This document shows positions 25,579-34,781 of a stretch of DNA of 64,000 nt, piece after piece. The notes under the pieces are model-generated. The model was given only the letters and a program-made list of their open reading frames with translations. It ran no database searches and was not told the origin of the DNA. Positions within the stretch are counted from its first letter, which is position 1. Every line of letters starts with the position of its first letter. The translations under genes were made by a program, and so were the position numbers. The DNA comes from Shewanella eurypsychrophilus (GTDB lineage: Bacteria; Pseudomonadota; Gammaproteobacteria; Enterobacterales; Shewanellaceae), in NCBI RefSeq assembly GCF_007004545.3, contig NZ_CP045503.2:4744102-4808101 (forward strand), in the 5' to 3' direction.

Positions 25579-28470
25579 CTAGTCTCGGTCGACTTTTCTT
25601 CTATCCTCTACGTCCCCCTCAGTGGCCTCTAAAACATTGACCGCATTTTTATTATCAAAATTCTGTGGGAATCGAATATGGTAACAAAGCCCATTACCTA
25701 TCGATGTTTCAATTTCAACCTTTCCTTTAAGTTTCTGCGTCACCAAGTTATACACTAAGTGCGCCCCCAATCCGCTGCCACCTTCATTGCGCTTGGTGGT
25801 ATAGAAGGGATCGAAAAGATTTTTGATCCCTTTCTCATCTAAACCTATGCCGTCATCGCTAAAATCCATGACCACCCAACCGTTTTCAGCCGATAACTCG
25901 ATAATAATATTACCCGCCTGTTCGGGTCTAAAGGCATGTAGAATACTATTCATAATCAAGTTGGTCATGATTTGAGATAACACGCCAGGATAGGTATTAC
26001 AGGTGATGACTTTCGAGCTCTTTATTTGAATCTGATGTATTGTTTTCTTCAATTCTGGACGTAATGACATCAATATTTCATCTAAATATTCTTCAATTTT
26101 AAATTCACGGATCGCCTCACTGGATTGGTCTACTGCCACCCGTTTAAAGCTTTGGATAAGCTTAGAGGCTCGGGCATTATTCTTCAAAATAATATCCATC
26201 GCCTCGGTACAGGTTTGCATAAAGCCTTCAAACTCCTCTTCACTAAGTTCACCTGCAGCAAACATTTTCTTCAGCCCTACCACTTCATCATGTAGGTGTG
26301 ATGCTGCGGTGACGCACACTCCAATAGGTGTATTAATCTCATGAGCAATACCCGCCACCATCTTACCCAATGACGCCTGTTTTTCAGTTTCAACCAGTTG
26401 AGACTGCGCTTTTTGTAATTGCTCTAAGGTGGTTTGCAGCTCTTGAGTTCGTTCGGTAACGATCCCCTCCATCTGCTCAGAGTAACGCTGAGCCAGCAGC
26501 TCCTTCTCTTTTGAGTAATTCAACTGCTGCCTGAGCTGCGCTGGACTGATCTTAAGCTGAGCGAGTAACTGGCCATAATAACGCTCTAAGGTTTTACTCT
26601 CTTGTTCAGAATAGATATTAGATTGCAACACCACCATATGTGCCACAGCGGCTCCGGTTATACCGCTTAACACACGCTCAGTGGTACGTTCTAAATTGGC
26701 CAACTCCTGAACATTAATCAGTTCAGCCTCACTCAGCTCTGCCTCTGCGAGGCAGGCCGCTAATTTAATATCTGCGAATTCTGGGGTGAGATACTGGCTA
26801 AAAATGCCTTTTAATAGTCCAAGCTTAGGCGCTAGATCGATATTTCTAGGTAAGGCATCCATGATGGCTTCATCTTCGGCGACCCGTTCAGCCATCACAT
26901 CCATAAACTCGGCATTGTAACGCTTCTCCTCGCCAGACACTTTGGAATACAAGCTGCCAAGTACCAGCGCCGAAATATTGGCTACCATCGACCAAAATGC
27001 ACCGTGGCTAATCTTGTGCATGTCTGTACCTAACAAATGCTCAGGATGCAGCCAAGCGATATCGAAGGGCCCCGAAATTAAAATATCGGCATTAAGCCAG
27101 CCACTCTTCATGATTGCGGGTAGTAACAAACAATACGCCCAGATCCCAAAGCCGGCACACAAGCCAGCAAAGGCACCTTTTGCTGTCACCTGTGGCCAAT
27201 AAAGACCCGCAATAACTAAAGGAAGAAACTGCAATACAGCCGCGAATGAGAGCATCCCCATGTTCACCAACATGTATGACTCGCCTAAATAGAGATAGAA
27301 CACCTGCCCAGCACCGAGGACAATAAACACCGCCAGCCAACGAGACTGCAGCAAGTACTTCTTCAATCGACTATCAGGCCTGAACCATTGTAAAATGGGC
27401 AGCACCAAGTGATTGCTGAACATGGTTGATAATGTCATACCTGACACCATCAACATGGCCATAGACGCAGAGAAACCACCGATAAAGACAAACACAGTCA
27501 ACGCCTTCTGCTCGGCCAACATAGGGATGGCCAACATATAGCTGTCTGCAGTTTCAGGCCCTAATAACAACATGCCGGCAGCGGCGATTGGCGTAACAAA
27601 TAGGGTCATTAACATCAGATAGATGGGTAGCCACCACTGGATCTTTTTAACATGATTGGGTTCAGGATTTTCAACCACCATGACATGAAACTGACGAGGC
27701 AACAGCATAAAGGCTGAACCTGCCAAGATAAGATAACTAAACCAGGTCATAAACTCAGGTTTCGACACCATCTGCTGCGCGGCATCAGGCATCTCGGTCT
27801 CTAGCAGACGGAAGATTTCCAGCGGGGAATCGAACATAAAAAAGCAGATAAACACGCCGACCGATAACATGGCTAGCAGCTTTACTATGCCTTCAACGGC
27901 TAGCGCCAGCATCATGCCAGGATGTCGCTCTGTGGGGTCTAAATGACGGATACCAAAAACAATGGTAAAAAGCGCAACGCCTAACCAGACCAACCAGGCT
28001 GTCATGCCTGCACCTTCAGTCTCCGCACCGAGCACAAGGTCAATAGAAGTATTAATAGCTTTAAGCTGCAGCGCCAAATATGGCACGATCCCTATCATGG
28101 CGACTAACGCCGCGAGTCCGGCGAGAAACACGCTGCGATTGTATCTGGCAGAAAGAAAATCGGCGATACTGGTGACTCGATAGATCTGTTTAATCAATAA
28201 AACCCGCTGCATCAAAGGCCAGATCACCAGCATGAGTAGCGTTGGCCCTAAGTAGATAGATAGCATCAAGATACTGGAACGTGTGGCAATCCCCACACTG
28301 CCGAAGAAGGTCCAACTGGTACAATAGATAGCTAAAGAGAGGGTATAAACGATGGCGCTCGTGGTCAGCTTCTTTGCTCTTTCACTGCCTGACTCAGCCC
28401 AAGTCGCAATCACATAAAGTATTCCCACATAGCCTAATATGACCAGTAGTAAACCCGTAGGACTCATCAT
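25579..28470 (-). CDS. Sodium/solute symporter-family sensor histidine kinase
   Basis: 963 residues. Residues ~1-510 form an SSS (PutP-like) transporter with about 13 membrane helices, for example YCTSWTFFGSVGIATR and SSILMLSIYLGP. A helical segment (~560-640) resembles the STAC linker, followed by a coiled coil. The kinase core has an H-box (MVAGIAHEINTPIG, His near 710), N-box (TNLIMNSILHA) and G-boxes (DDGIGLDE, GSGLGAHLV). There is no PAS or receiver domain. It resembles CbrA/CrbS-type nutrient sensors. The partner regulator is not adjacent. Two ATGs overlap a leader ORF. Confidence 0.9.
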   Translation of the reverse strand: MMSPTGLLLVILGYVGILYVIATWAESGSERAKKLTTSAIVYTLSLAIYCTSWTFFGSVGIATRSSILMLSIYLGPTLLMLVIWPLMQRVLLIKQIYRVTSIADFLSARYNRSVFLAGLAALVAMIGIVPYLALQLKAINTSIDLVLGAETEGAGMTAWLVWLGVALFTIVFGIRHLDPTERHPGMMLALAVEGIVKLLAMLSVGVFICFFMFDSPLEIFRLLETEMPDAAQQMVSKPEFMTWFSYLILAGSAFMLLPRQFHVMVVENPEPNHVKKIQWWLPIYLMLMTLFVTPIAAAGMLLLGPETADSYMLAIPMLAEQKALTVFVFIGGFSASMAMLMVSGMTLSTMFSNHLVLPILQWFRPDSRLKKYLLQSRWLAVFIVLGAGQVFYLYLGESYMLVNMGMLSFAAVLQFLPLVIAGLYWPQVTAKGAFAGLCAGFGIWAYCLLLPAIMKSGWLNADILISGPFDIAWLHPEHLLGTDMHKISHGAFWSMVANISALVLGSLYSKVSGEEKRYNAEFMDVMAERVAEDEAIMDALPRNIDLAPKLGLLKGIFSQYLTPEFADIKLAACLAEAELSEAELINVQELANLERTTERVLSGITGAAVAHMVVLQSNIYSEQESKTLERYYGQLLAQLKISPAQLRQQLNYSKEKELLAQRYSEQMEGIVTERTQELQTTLEQLQKAQSQLVETEKQASLGKMVAGIAHEINTPIGVCVTAASHLHDEVVGLKKMFAAGELSEEEFEGFMQTCTEAMDIILKNNARASKLIQSFKRVAVDQSSEAIREFKIEEYLDEILMSLRPELKKTIHQIQIKSSKVITCNTYPGVLSQIMTNLIMNSILHAFRPEQAGNIIIELSAENGWVVMDFSDDGIGLDEKGIKNLFDPFYTTKRNEGGSGLGAHLVYNLVTQKLKGKVEIETSIGNGLCYHIRFPQNFDNKNAVNVLEATEGDVEDRRKVDRD

Positions 28471-28586
28471 ACCTTTACCTCCACAGGGAGGCTGAATAAG
28501 TTGAAGAGATTGAAGTGAACTAGGTCATATCGAATACCTACATAACCTACTGTTATGTGAAGTAGCAAACCCGTCGGACTCATCAT
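28467..28586 (-). CDS. Leader ORF derived from a duplicated kinase N terminus
   Basis: A 39-codon frame starting MMSPTGLLL, nearly the same as the first residues of the kinase (MMSPTGLLLVILGYVGI against MMSPTGLLLHITVGYVGI). Both starts have the same upstream sequence, CTCCCTGTGGAGGTAAA, with a strong GGAGG. The leader stop TGA overlaps the kinase ATG (ATGA). It therefore arose by partial tandem duplication (116-bp offset) and now sits in position for translational coupling. Whether the peptide matters is unknown. Confidence 0.6.
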   Translation of the reverse strand: MMSPTGLLLHITVGYVGIRYDLVHFNLFNLFSLPVEVKV

Positions 28587-28710
28587 ACTTTTACCTCCAC
28601 AGGGAGGCTGAATACAGCAAAGGCCACTGATGCCGTTCCACTGCTAGCTGGCACATTTAAGCTGAGGATATGATGAAACCGAATTTCATGTCTTAACGTC
28701 ATCGATAAAC

Positions 28711-28932
28711 TTATTTAGACAAGGCATATAAAAATAGGATTAAAGAGAACCAAATCAGGCTGATGCTTATTAATATTGCTGACAAACTAGAAACAAGGTT
28801 ATTGGCCACAGGCCAAGAGACAATAAGTAGCCAACTCACTAGGATCAGCAACCTAAAGGCTACCTGATTATTATTTTTACTCCACACAAGTTGTTCTCCA
28901 GCAAAGAGCCTGCTTAAAGCATAGTTCAGCAC
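28711..28932 (-). CDS. Small hypothetical membrane protein
   Basis: 73 residues, not recognised. Two hydrophobic helices (about 28-45 and 48-70) are joined by a short Asn/Ser turn. The N terminus is more polar. It precedes the kinase leader ORF on the same strand by 124 bp. No clear ribosome-binding site. The membrane-protein composition is the main support, so it could be spurious. Confidence 0.4.
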   Translation of the reverse strand: MLNYALSRLFAGEQLVWSKNNNQVAFRLLILVSWLLIVSWPVANNLVSSLSAILISISLIWFSLILFLYALSK

Positions 28933-29031
28933 CCGAAAAGAGTGGCAGAATCATTCACAAAAGGGATACGTTGCAGCTTAATATTTATACTAACAAGTCG
29001 GCTCGACACATAGCCGAGTCTGGTTTAGTAT

Positions 29032-29055
29032 AGACGTCTATACGTATAAACATCC
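29032..29055 (+). promoter_or_regulatory. MetJ operator (tandem met boxes) upstream of metH
   Basis: A perfect met box AGACGTCT lies at 29032-29039, followed by ATACGTAT (6 of 8) at 29040-29047 and AAACATCC (5 of 8) at 29048-29055. MetJ binds tandem 8-bp boxes of consensus AGACGTCT. The first box is the centre of the 16-bp palindrome GTATAGACGTCTATAC (29028-29043). The operator is about 110 bp before the metH ATG, so repression by MetJ with S-adenosylmethionine is likely. Confidence 0.75.
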
Positions 29056-29162
29056 AAAACTCACAAGTAATAAATTGTCCAATAAGCGCACAATTATTAG
29101 TGATACATTGTTAGTTTAGCGCTTCAAATTAAGCAGTTTTGTAGTTAAGGCAGGTAGATTTT

Positions 29163-32100
29163 ATGACCACTGGCACCCTAAGCACCACACAAATAAAACA
29201 AAAAGGTCAACAACTCGAACTACAGATCACTAAGCAGCTCATCGAGGGAATACTGATCCTAGATGGCGCCATGGGCACCATGATCCAGGACCGTAGATTT
29301 AGCGAGGAAGATTTTCGCGGCGAGCAGTTCAAAGAATGGCATTGCGATGTAAAGGGTAACAACGACATGTTGGTGCTCACCCAAAGCGATGCTATCAAAC
29401 AGATCCATAAAGATTACCTGCTTGCCGGCGCCGATATTATCGAGACCAATACCTTCAATGCGACCCGTATCGCCATGGCCGATTACGACATGCAGGAGTT
29501 CTCGGCCTCTATCAATCTTGAAGGTGCACGCTTAGCGCGCTCAGCTGCCGATGAAGTCGAGGCTGAAACGGGTCGCCATTGTTATGTTGCCGGGGTCTTA
29601 GGCCCAACTAACAGAACCTGCTCTATTAGCCCGGATGTGAATGACCCAGGCTATCGTAACGTCAGCTTCGATGAGCTGGTCGAGGCATATGTCGAATCCA
29701 TTAACGCCTTAGTTTCTGGTGGCGCCGATATCATCATGGTGGAAACCATCTTCGATACTCTCAACGCCAAAGCCGCACTGTTTGCTATCGAAACGGTATT
29801 TGATGAACAAGACTTCCGCTTACCTATCATGATCTCAGGTACCATTACCGATGCCTCGGGTCGAACGCTCACCGGACAAACTACCGAAGCCTTCTACAAC
29901 TCACTGCGCCACGTTAAGCCACTGTCTATCGGCCTTAACTGTGCCCTTGGGCCAAAAGAGCTGCGCCCCTATGTCGAAGAGCTATCCAAAATTTCTGAGT
30001 GTTTTGTCTCTGCCCACCCAAATGCAGGCCTGCCCAACGAGTTTGGCGGCTATGATGAGAGCCCAGAGCAGATGGCTGAGATTATCGAGGAGTGGGCTCA
30101 AGAGGGCTTTCTCAACATTATCGGTGGCTGTTGTGGTACCACACCGGATCATATCCGAGTTATTCGCGAAGCCGTTATCCAGCACCCTGCCCGCCCGCTA
30201 CCGGATATTCCGGTGGCTTGTCGACTATCGGGTCTTGAGCCGCTCACCATCGATGAGAATTCGCTATTTCTCAACGTCGGTGAGCGAACTAACGTCACTG
30301 GCTCGGCAAAATTCCTGCGCCTGATTAAAACAGGCGAGTTCGAAGAGGCGCTATCGGTTGCCCGCGATCAGGTCGAAAACGGCGCGCAGATCATCGATAT
30401 CAATATGGATGAGGGCATGCTCGATGGCGTCGAGATCATGCATAAATTCCTTAATTTAATCGCCTCTGAGCCTGATATCTCCCGGGTGCCGATCATGATT
30501 GACTCCTCTAAATGGGAAGTGATCGAGGCCGGACTTAAATGTATTCAGGGTAAAGGCATCGTTAACTCTATTTCGCTCAAAGAGGGCGAAGAGAAGTTTA
30601 TCCAGCAGGCCAAGCTCGTGAAACGCTACGGCGCCGCAGCCATTATCATGGCGTTCGATGAAAAGGGCCAGGCCGATACTAAGGCGCGTAAGATAGAGAT
30701 ATGTACCCGTGCCTATCGGGTATTGGTAGATAAGGTGGGCTTCCCGCCAGAAGATATTATTTTTGACCCCAACATCTTCGCCATTGCAACAGGTATCGAA
30801 GAGCACGACAACTACGCCGTCGACTTTATCGAGGCCACGGCCGAGATAAAACGCACCTTGCCCCACGCAATGATCTCCGGCGGTGTATCGAATGTCTCCT
30901 TCTCGTTCCGCGGTAATAACCCAGTACGCGAAGCCATCCACGCCGTGTTCCTCTATCACGCCATTCAAGCTGGCATGGATATGGGTATCGTTAACGCCGG
31001 ACAGCTGGCGATTTATGACGATATCGACCCTGAGCTCAAGAAAAAGGTCGAGGCCATAGTCGGCAATTTTCCTTGCACCGCCGTCGATAAGAATGGCGAT
31101 GCCACCAATAACACCGAACTGTTATTAGAAGTGGCGGAGAAATTCCGCGGCGACGGCAGCCAAAACGTCAAGAAAGAAGATCTCGAATGGCGCAGCTGGG
31201 AGGTCAATAAACGCCTGGCTCACGCCCTAGTGAAAGGCATCACAGATTATATCGACCAAGACACGGAAGAGGCGCGAGCAGCCTCTAGCCGTCCGCTGGA
31301 TGTGATCGAAGGCGCTTTGATGGACGGCATGAATGTGGTCGGTGACCTATTCGGCTCGGGTAAGATGTTCCTGCCACAAGTCGTAAAATCTGCCCGAGTG
31401 ATGAAAAAAGCCGTGGCTTACCTAAACCCTTACATCGAACTAGAAAAGACCCCTGGTCAGTCAAACGGCAAGATCTTAATGGTCACAGTTAAGGGCGACG
31501 TGCACGATATCGGTAAGAATATCGTCGGCGTGGTACTGGCCTGTAACGGCTATGATGTTATCGACCTTGGCGTTATGGTGCCCGTAGAAAAGATCATCGA
31601 AGTCGCCATCGCCGAGAACGTCGACATCATCGGCATGTCAGGGCTTATCACCCCTAGTCTCGATGAGATGGTGCATAACGTTAAGAGCTTCCATAAGGCA
31701 GGCTTAACCATTCCATCGATTATCGGCGGCGCGACCTGCTCTAAAATTCACACCGCAGTGAAAATTGCGCCGCACTCGCCAACTGGCGCCATATATATCG
31801 CCGACGCATCCCGCGCCGTACCTATGGTGTCGAAGCTGATCAATAACGAGACTCGCCAAGCCACCATAGACGCCGCCTATCAAGAATACGATGTGATGCG
31901 CGAAAAGCGTCTGTCACAGGCCAAACGTAAGATTATCACCACTATCACAGCTGCCCGTGAAAACCGTTGCCAACATGATTGGGAAAATTACACCCCATTT
32001 ATCCCTAACCAGCTTGGCCGTCAGGTATTCGATGACTACCCATTGGAAGATCTGGTCGAGCGTATCGACTGGACACCGTTTTTCCGCAGCTGGGAGTTAC

Positions 32101-32918
32101 ATGGACATTTCCCTAAAATCTTAACCGACAAAGTCGTCGGCGAAGAGGCGACTAAATTGTTCGCCGATGGCAAGGCCATGCTGAAGAAGATCATCGATGA
32201 GAAGTGGCTCACCGCCAAAGCGGTTATCGGTTTATTTCCAGCCAATACCGTTAACCATGATGATATAGAACTGTACACCGATGAATCACGTACAGAGCTT
32301 GAGATGACCACCCATCACCTGCGGATGCAGATAGAGCGTGTCGGCAACGACAACTTCTGTCTGGCGGACTTTGTCGCACCAAAAGACTCAGGTGTTGCCG
32401 ATTACATGGGCGGCTTCGCAGTCACTGCGGGCCATGGCATTGACGAGCATATTGCGCGTTTCGAAGCCGACCACGATGACTACAGCGCCATCATGCTCAA
32501 ATGTTTAGCCGATCGTCTAGCCGAAGCCTTCGCCGAGCGTATGCACGAACGTGTACGTAAAGAGTTTTGGGGTTATGCCAGTGACGAAGTGTTAGATAAC
32601 GAATCGCTTATTCGTGAAAAGTACAAAGGCATACGTCCAGCGCCAGGTTATCCTGCTTGCCCCGATCACACAGAGAAAGGCCTGCTTTGGGACTTGCTCA
32701 AACCTGATGAGACTATCGGTCTGAACATCACCGAAAGCTACGCCATGTATCCTACTGCAGCAGTGTCTGGCTGGTACTTTGCCCATCCTAAATCGCGCTA
32801 TTTTGGCGTGACTAATATAGGCCGAGATCAAGTCGAGGACTATGCGGCACGTAAAGGGATGAGTATGGCTGAGACTGAGCGATGGTTAGCACCAGTGTTG
32901 GATTATGATCCTGAGTGA
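29163..32918 (+). CDS. metH: Cobalamin-dependent methionine synthase MetH
   Basis: 1251 residues, four modules. The homocysteine domain (~1-340) has zinc Cys residues in GLNCALG (~259) and GGCCGTT (~324-325). The methyltetrahydrofolate domain (~360-640) begins FLNVGERTNVTGS. The cap and B12 domain has GDVHDIGKNIVGVV (His ligand near 781). The C-terminal AdoMet activation domain (~920-1251) has the RPAPGYPACPDH motif. Full length and intact. It uses the cofactor assembled by the genes at 15-25 kb and is preceded by met boxes. The last ~67 codons are duplicated in decayed form at 34.55 kb. Confidence 0.97.
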   Translation: MTTGTLSTTQIKQKGQQLELQITKQLIEGILILDGAMGTMIQDRRFSEEDFRGEQFKEWHCDVKGNNDMLVLTQSDAIKQIHKDYLLAGADIIETNTFNATRIAMADYDMQEFSASINLEGARLARSAADEVEAETGRHCYVAGVLGPTNRTCSISPDVNDPGYRNVSFDELVEAYVESINALVSGGADIIMVETIFDTLNAKAALFAIETVFDEQDFRLPIMISGTITDASGRTLTGQTTEAFYNSLRHVKPLSIGLNCALGPKELRPYVEELSKISECFVSAHPNAGLPNEFGGYDESPEQMAEIIEEWAQEGFLNIIGGCCGTTPDHIRVIREAVIQHPARPLPDIPVACRLSGLEPLTIDENSLFLNVGERTNVTGSAKFLRLIKTGEFEEALSVARDQVENGAQIIDINMDEGMLDGVEIMHKFLNLIASEPDISRVPIMIDSSKWEVIEAGLKCIQGKGIVNSISLKEGEEKFIQQAKLVKRYGAAAIIMAFDEKGQADTKARKIEICTRAYRVLVDKVGFPPEDIIFDPNIFAIATGIEEHDNYAVDFIEATAEIKRTLPHAMISGGVSNVSFSFRGNNPVREAIHAVFLYHAIQAGMDMGIVNAGQLAIYDDIDPELKKKVEAIVGNFPCTAVDKNGDATNNTELLLEVAEKFRGDGSQNVKKEDLEWRSWEVNKRLAHALVKGITDYIDQDTEEARAASSRPLDVIEGALMDGMNVVGDLFGSGKMFLPQVVKSARVMKKAVAYLNPYIELEKTPGQSNGKILMVTVKGDVHDIGKNIVGVVLACNGYDVIDLGVMVPVEKIIEVAIAENVDIIGMSGLITPSLDEMVHNVKSFHKAGLTIPSIIGGATCSKIHTAVKIAPHSPTGAIYIADASRAVPMVSKLINNETRQATIDAAYQEYDVMREKRLSQAKRKIITTITAARENRCQHDWENYTPFIPNQLGRQVFDDYPLEDLVERIDWTPFFRSWELHGHFPKILTDKVVGEEATKLFADGKAMLKKIIDEKWLTAKAVIGLFPANTVNHDDIELYTDESRTELEMTTHHLRMQIERVGNDNFCLADFVAPKDSGVADYMGGFAVTAGHGIDEHIARFEADHDDYSAIMLKCLADRLAEAFAERMHERVRKEFWGYASDEVLDNESLIREKYKGIRPAPGYPACPDHTEKGLLWDLLKPDETIGLNITESYAMYPTAAVSGWYFAHPKSRYFGVTNIGRDQVEDYAARKGMSMAETERWLAPVLDYDPE

Positions 32919-32938
32919 TCATGTTTACTCTTTAAAGT

Positions 32939-33245
32939 TGTCACCCCGGTAACGCTTCTGAGCCGGGGCCCAGCTTTTACCTTTCCAAACTTCGTTTGAA
33001 ATAAAATCGTGGAATGCCATTCCACACCAGGCCAAAAGGGGAAAAGCGCTTGCTCCCCTTTTGGAAATCCCCCAGCGCCCCGGCGAAGTTGTCTTCCTCT
33101 GTTCTTATGGATAAATGACTACCGCTTCCGATGGTACATCCACTCTAGTAGAAGAAGTCCGAAAGCTAGTCAGACATCCGTGTCTGACTCACATCATTTA
33201 TTCCAACGCCCTTCGGCAACTTCCAACGGGGACAGGTTGTAACTT
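32939..33245 (+). repeat. Structured dispersed repeat, family 1, copy A
   Basis: Five hairpins in order: CCCCGG/CCGGGG (32944-32968); CAAAC-TTC-GTTTG (about 32986-32998); GTGGAAT-GCC-ATTCCAC (33009-33025); CCAAAAGGGG/CCCCTTTTGG (33032-33064); AGTCAGACA-TCCG-TGTCTGACT (33168-33189). It ends with CGCCCTTCGGCAACTTCCAA and CGGGGA. It starts 20 bp after the metH stop. Short frames inside have no protein features. Confidence 0.8.
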
Positions 33246-33330
33246 TAGGCGGCGCTTGGGTTAAGTAGTGAAAGCTTACTCTGACCCCGCAAACCCTTTG
33301 CTCGGTGGCCAACGGCCTAAAGTAAAGAGC

Positions 33331-33645
33331 CCGTCATTCCGGCTATGCTTGTGGACCGGAATCTAGCTTTCGCTTTCCAAACTTCGTTTGGATGTAGATC
33401 GCAGGGTTCCACCCTGCACTGGGCAAGAAGGACTGCTCGTCCTATCCTCCTTGCATCCACCATGACGCCCGGCGAAGTTACATGCAGTTGAGTATGGGCC
33501 TCATGCTCACTTGAAAATAGCTAACGTTTCCGATGGCGCGTCCAAGCCCCCCGAAAACTAGTCCCACATCCGTGTGGGGCTTACGCAATTTTCTACGACG
33601 CCCTTCGGCAACTTCCAACGGGGAATAGTTGTAGCTTTAACCTTC
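33331..33645 (+). repeat. Structured dispersed repeat, family 1, copy B
   Basis: Same order as copy A with different stems: ATTCCGG/CCGGAAT (33336-33362); TCCAAAC-TTC-GTTTGGA (33376-33392); GCAGGGT-TCC-ACCCTGC (33401-33417); GCAAGAAGGA/TCCTCCTTGC (33423-33454); AGTCCCACA-TCCG-TGTGGGGCT (33560-33581). It ends CGCCCTTCGGCAACTTCCAA. The region from 33646 to 33789 shows no gene. Confidence 0.8.
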
Positions 33646-33789
33646 ATTTGCTATAGCACTGTGAATTCTTACTCTGACCCTGATTACCCCCCTGATATTC
33701 AAAACCAGCCATATATACCCTATTCATTCTTGTATTTCAAAGTAACTAAAATAGTGTAAACTTAATTTGCTGGTTAAATTGATTAGAGA

Positions 33790-33948
33790 ATGATGATGAA
33801 AAAAAGCAATGTTACATCCAATGCTGAACGTACATTTAAACCAAGCCTACAAAATATGAAAACGAGTTTAAGTTATGAAGGGCTTAGCGTTAAAGCAAAC
33901 AGTACAAGTAAAACTATCTCCCAATTGAAAGCACAATATGCGCGATAA
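33790..33948 (+). CDS. YhfG-like small antitoxin of the Fic module
   Basis: 52 residues starting from three consecutive ATGs (MMMKKSNVTSN). The C-terminal end, ISQLKAQYAR, resembles the end of E. coli YhfG (RLEELRSHYER type), the small partner of Fic. Its stop at 33946-33948 overlaps the fic start (33938) by 11 bp, the tight overlap usual for toxin-antitoxin pairs. The similarity is short and judged from memory, so the overlap and partner are the main evidence. Confidence 0.65.
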   Translation: MMMKKSNVTSNAERTFKPSLQNMKTSLSYEGLSVKANSTSKTISQLKAQYAR

Positions 33949-34543
33949 GTACGGTACAGAGTCAGATCCATATTGTTACCCAGACAGCGATACTCTAATC
34001 AACCTTTTCGATATACACGATCCCAATACTCTAAGTGAAGCAGAAACCGACTTCTACGCCCAACGACTGCTCGCCTATCAAGCAACTGACCCATCCCTAT
34101 CTCACTTTACTCTTAATCATTTGCAAACGATTCACCACCACCTTTTTCAAGATGTGTACAATTGGGCTGGTGAAATAAGAAGCATTGATGTATCGAAAGG
34201 CAGAACTCGATTTTGCGCTGCTAGCCGCATAGTCCAGCAATCCTCAAAGGAGTTTTCCTTAATCCCACAACTTAGTGAGATATCAGACTTAACAATATTG
34301 ATTGCTGCTTTTGCCGACATTTATTGTGAACTTAATATTATTCACCCTTTTAGGGAAGGTAACGGCAGAACCCTGCGTTTATTTTTTGAAGAGTTAGCAT
34401 TTGTATTAGGACAGGAATTAGTATGGCCAAATATCGATAAAGAGCAATGGGTACAGGCAAACATTGCAGGCTATAACGGAGATTTACAGCTGCTAATTGA
34501 GATTTTTACGATTGCTTTTAATGCAGAGAATCACGAAATATAG
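33938..34543 (+). CDS. fic: Fic-domain AMP-transferase (toxin-like)
   Basis: 201 residues, standalone Fic protein like E. coli Fic. The catalytic motif HPFREGNGRTLR (about 136-147) matches HxFx[DE]GNGRxxR with catalytic His. The N-terminal DKYG and the FQDVYNWAGEIRSIDVSKG flap segment are also typical. It transfers AMP from ATP to protein targets. No inhibitory S/TxxxE/DG helix was evident in the protein, which fits control by the overlapping small antitoxin. It is flanked by repeats and by a displaced metH 3' end. Confidence 0.9.
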   Translation: MRDKYGTESDPYCYPDSDTLINLFDIHDPNTLSEAETDFYAQRLLAYQATDPSLSHFTLNHLQTIHHHLFQDVYNWAGEIRSIDVSKGRTRFCAASRIVQQSSKEFSLIPQLSEISDLTILIAAFADIYCELNIIHPFREGNGRTLRLFFEELAFVLGQELVWPNIDKEQWVQANIAGYNGDLQLLIEIFTIAFNAENHEI

Positions 34544-34549
34544 TGCGAT

Positions 34550-34750
34550 ATAAAGCTACACCATGCTCCCAACAGCGAGGTATCAGGTTGGTACTTTGCC
34601 CACCCATACCCACCATAAGTAACGCTACTTTGGCGTGACTAATATAGGTAGAGATCAGCTGAGCGTAAGGGGATGAGTTTGGCTGAGACTGATAGGTGGT
34701 TAGCACCAGTGTTGGATGATGATCCAGAGTAATCATGTTTACTCTTATTA
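34550..34750 (+). pseudogene. Displaced, decayed copy of the metH 3' end
   Basis: Matches metH 32733-32937 through AAAGCTAC-CCATG, TTGGTACTTTGCCCA, TTTGGCGTGACTAATATAGG, ATGAGT-TGGCTGAGACTGA, GGTTAGCACCAGTGTTGGAT and ATCATGTTTACTCTT past the stop. It carries a 3' deletion of about 16 bp, an insertion and in-frame stops, so it is not coding. It starts 7 bp after the fic stop. A family 1 repeat follows, as after metH itself. Confidence 0.88.
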
Positions 34751-34781
34751 GTGGGGATTCCTGAATCATCAGCTATCCCCT

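Noticed and set aside
33009..33759. Two short plus-strand frames downstream of metH
   Set aside because: They translate structured repeats A and B, where stem pairing explains the sequence better than coding.
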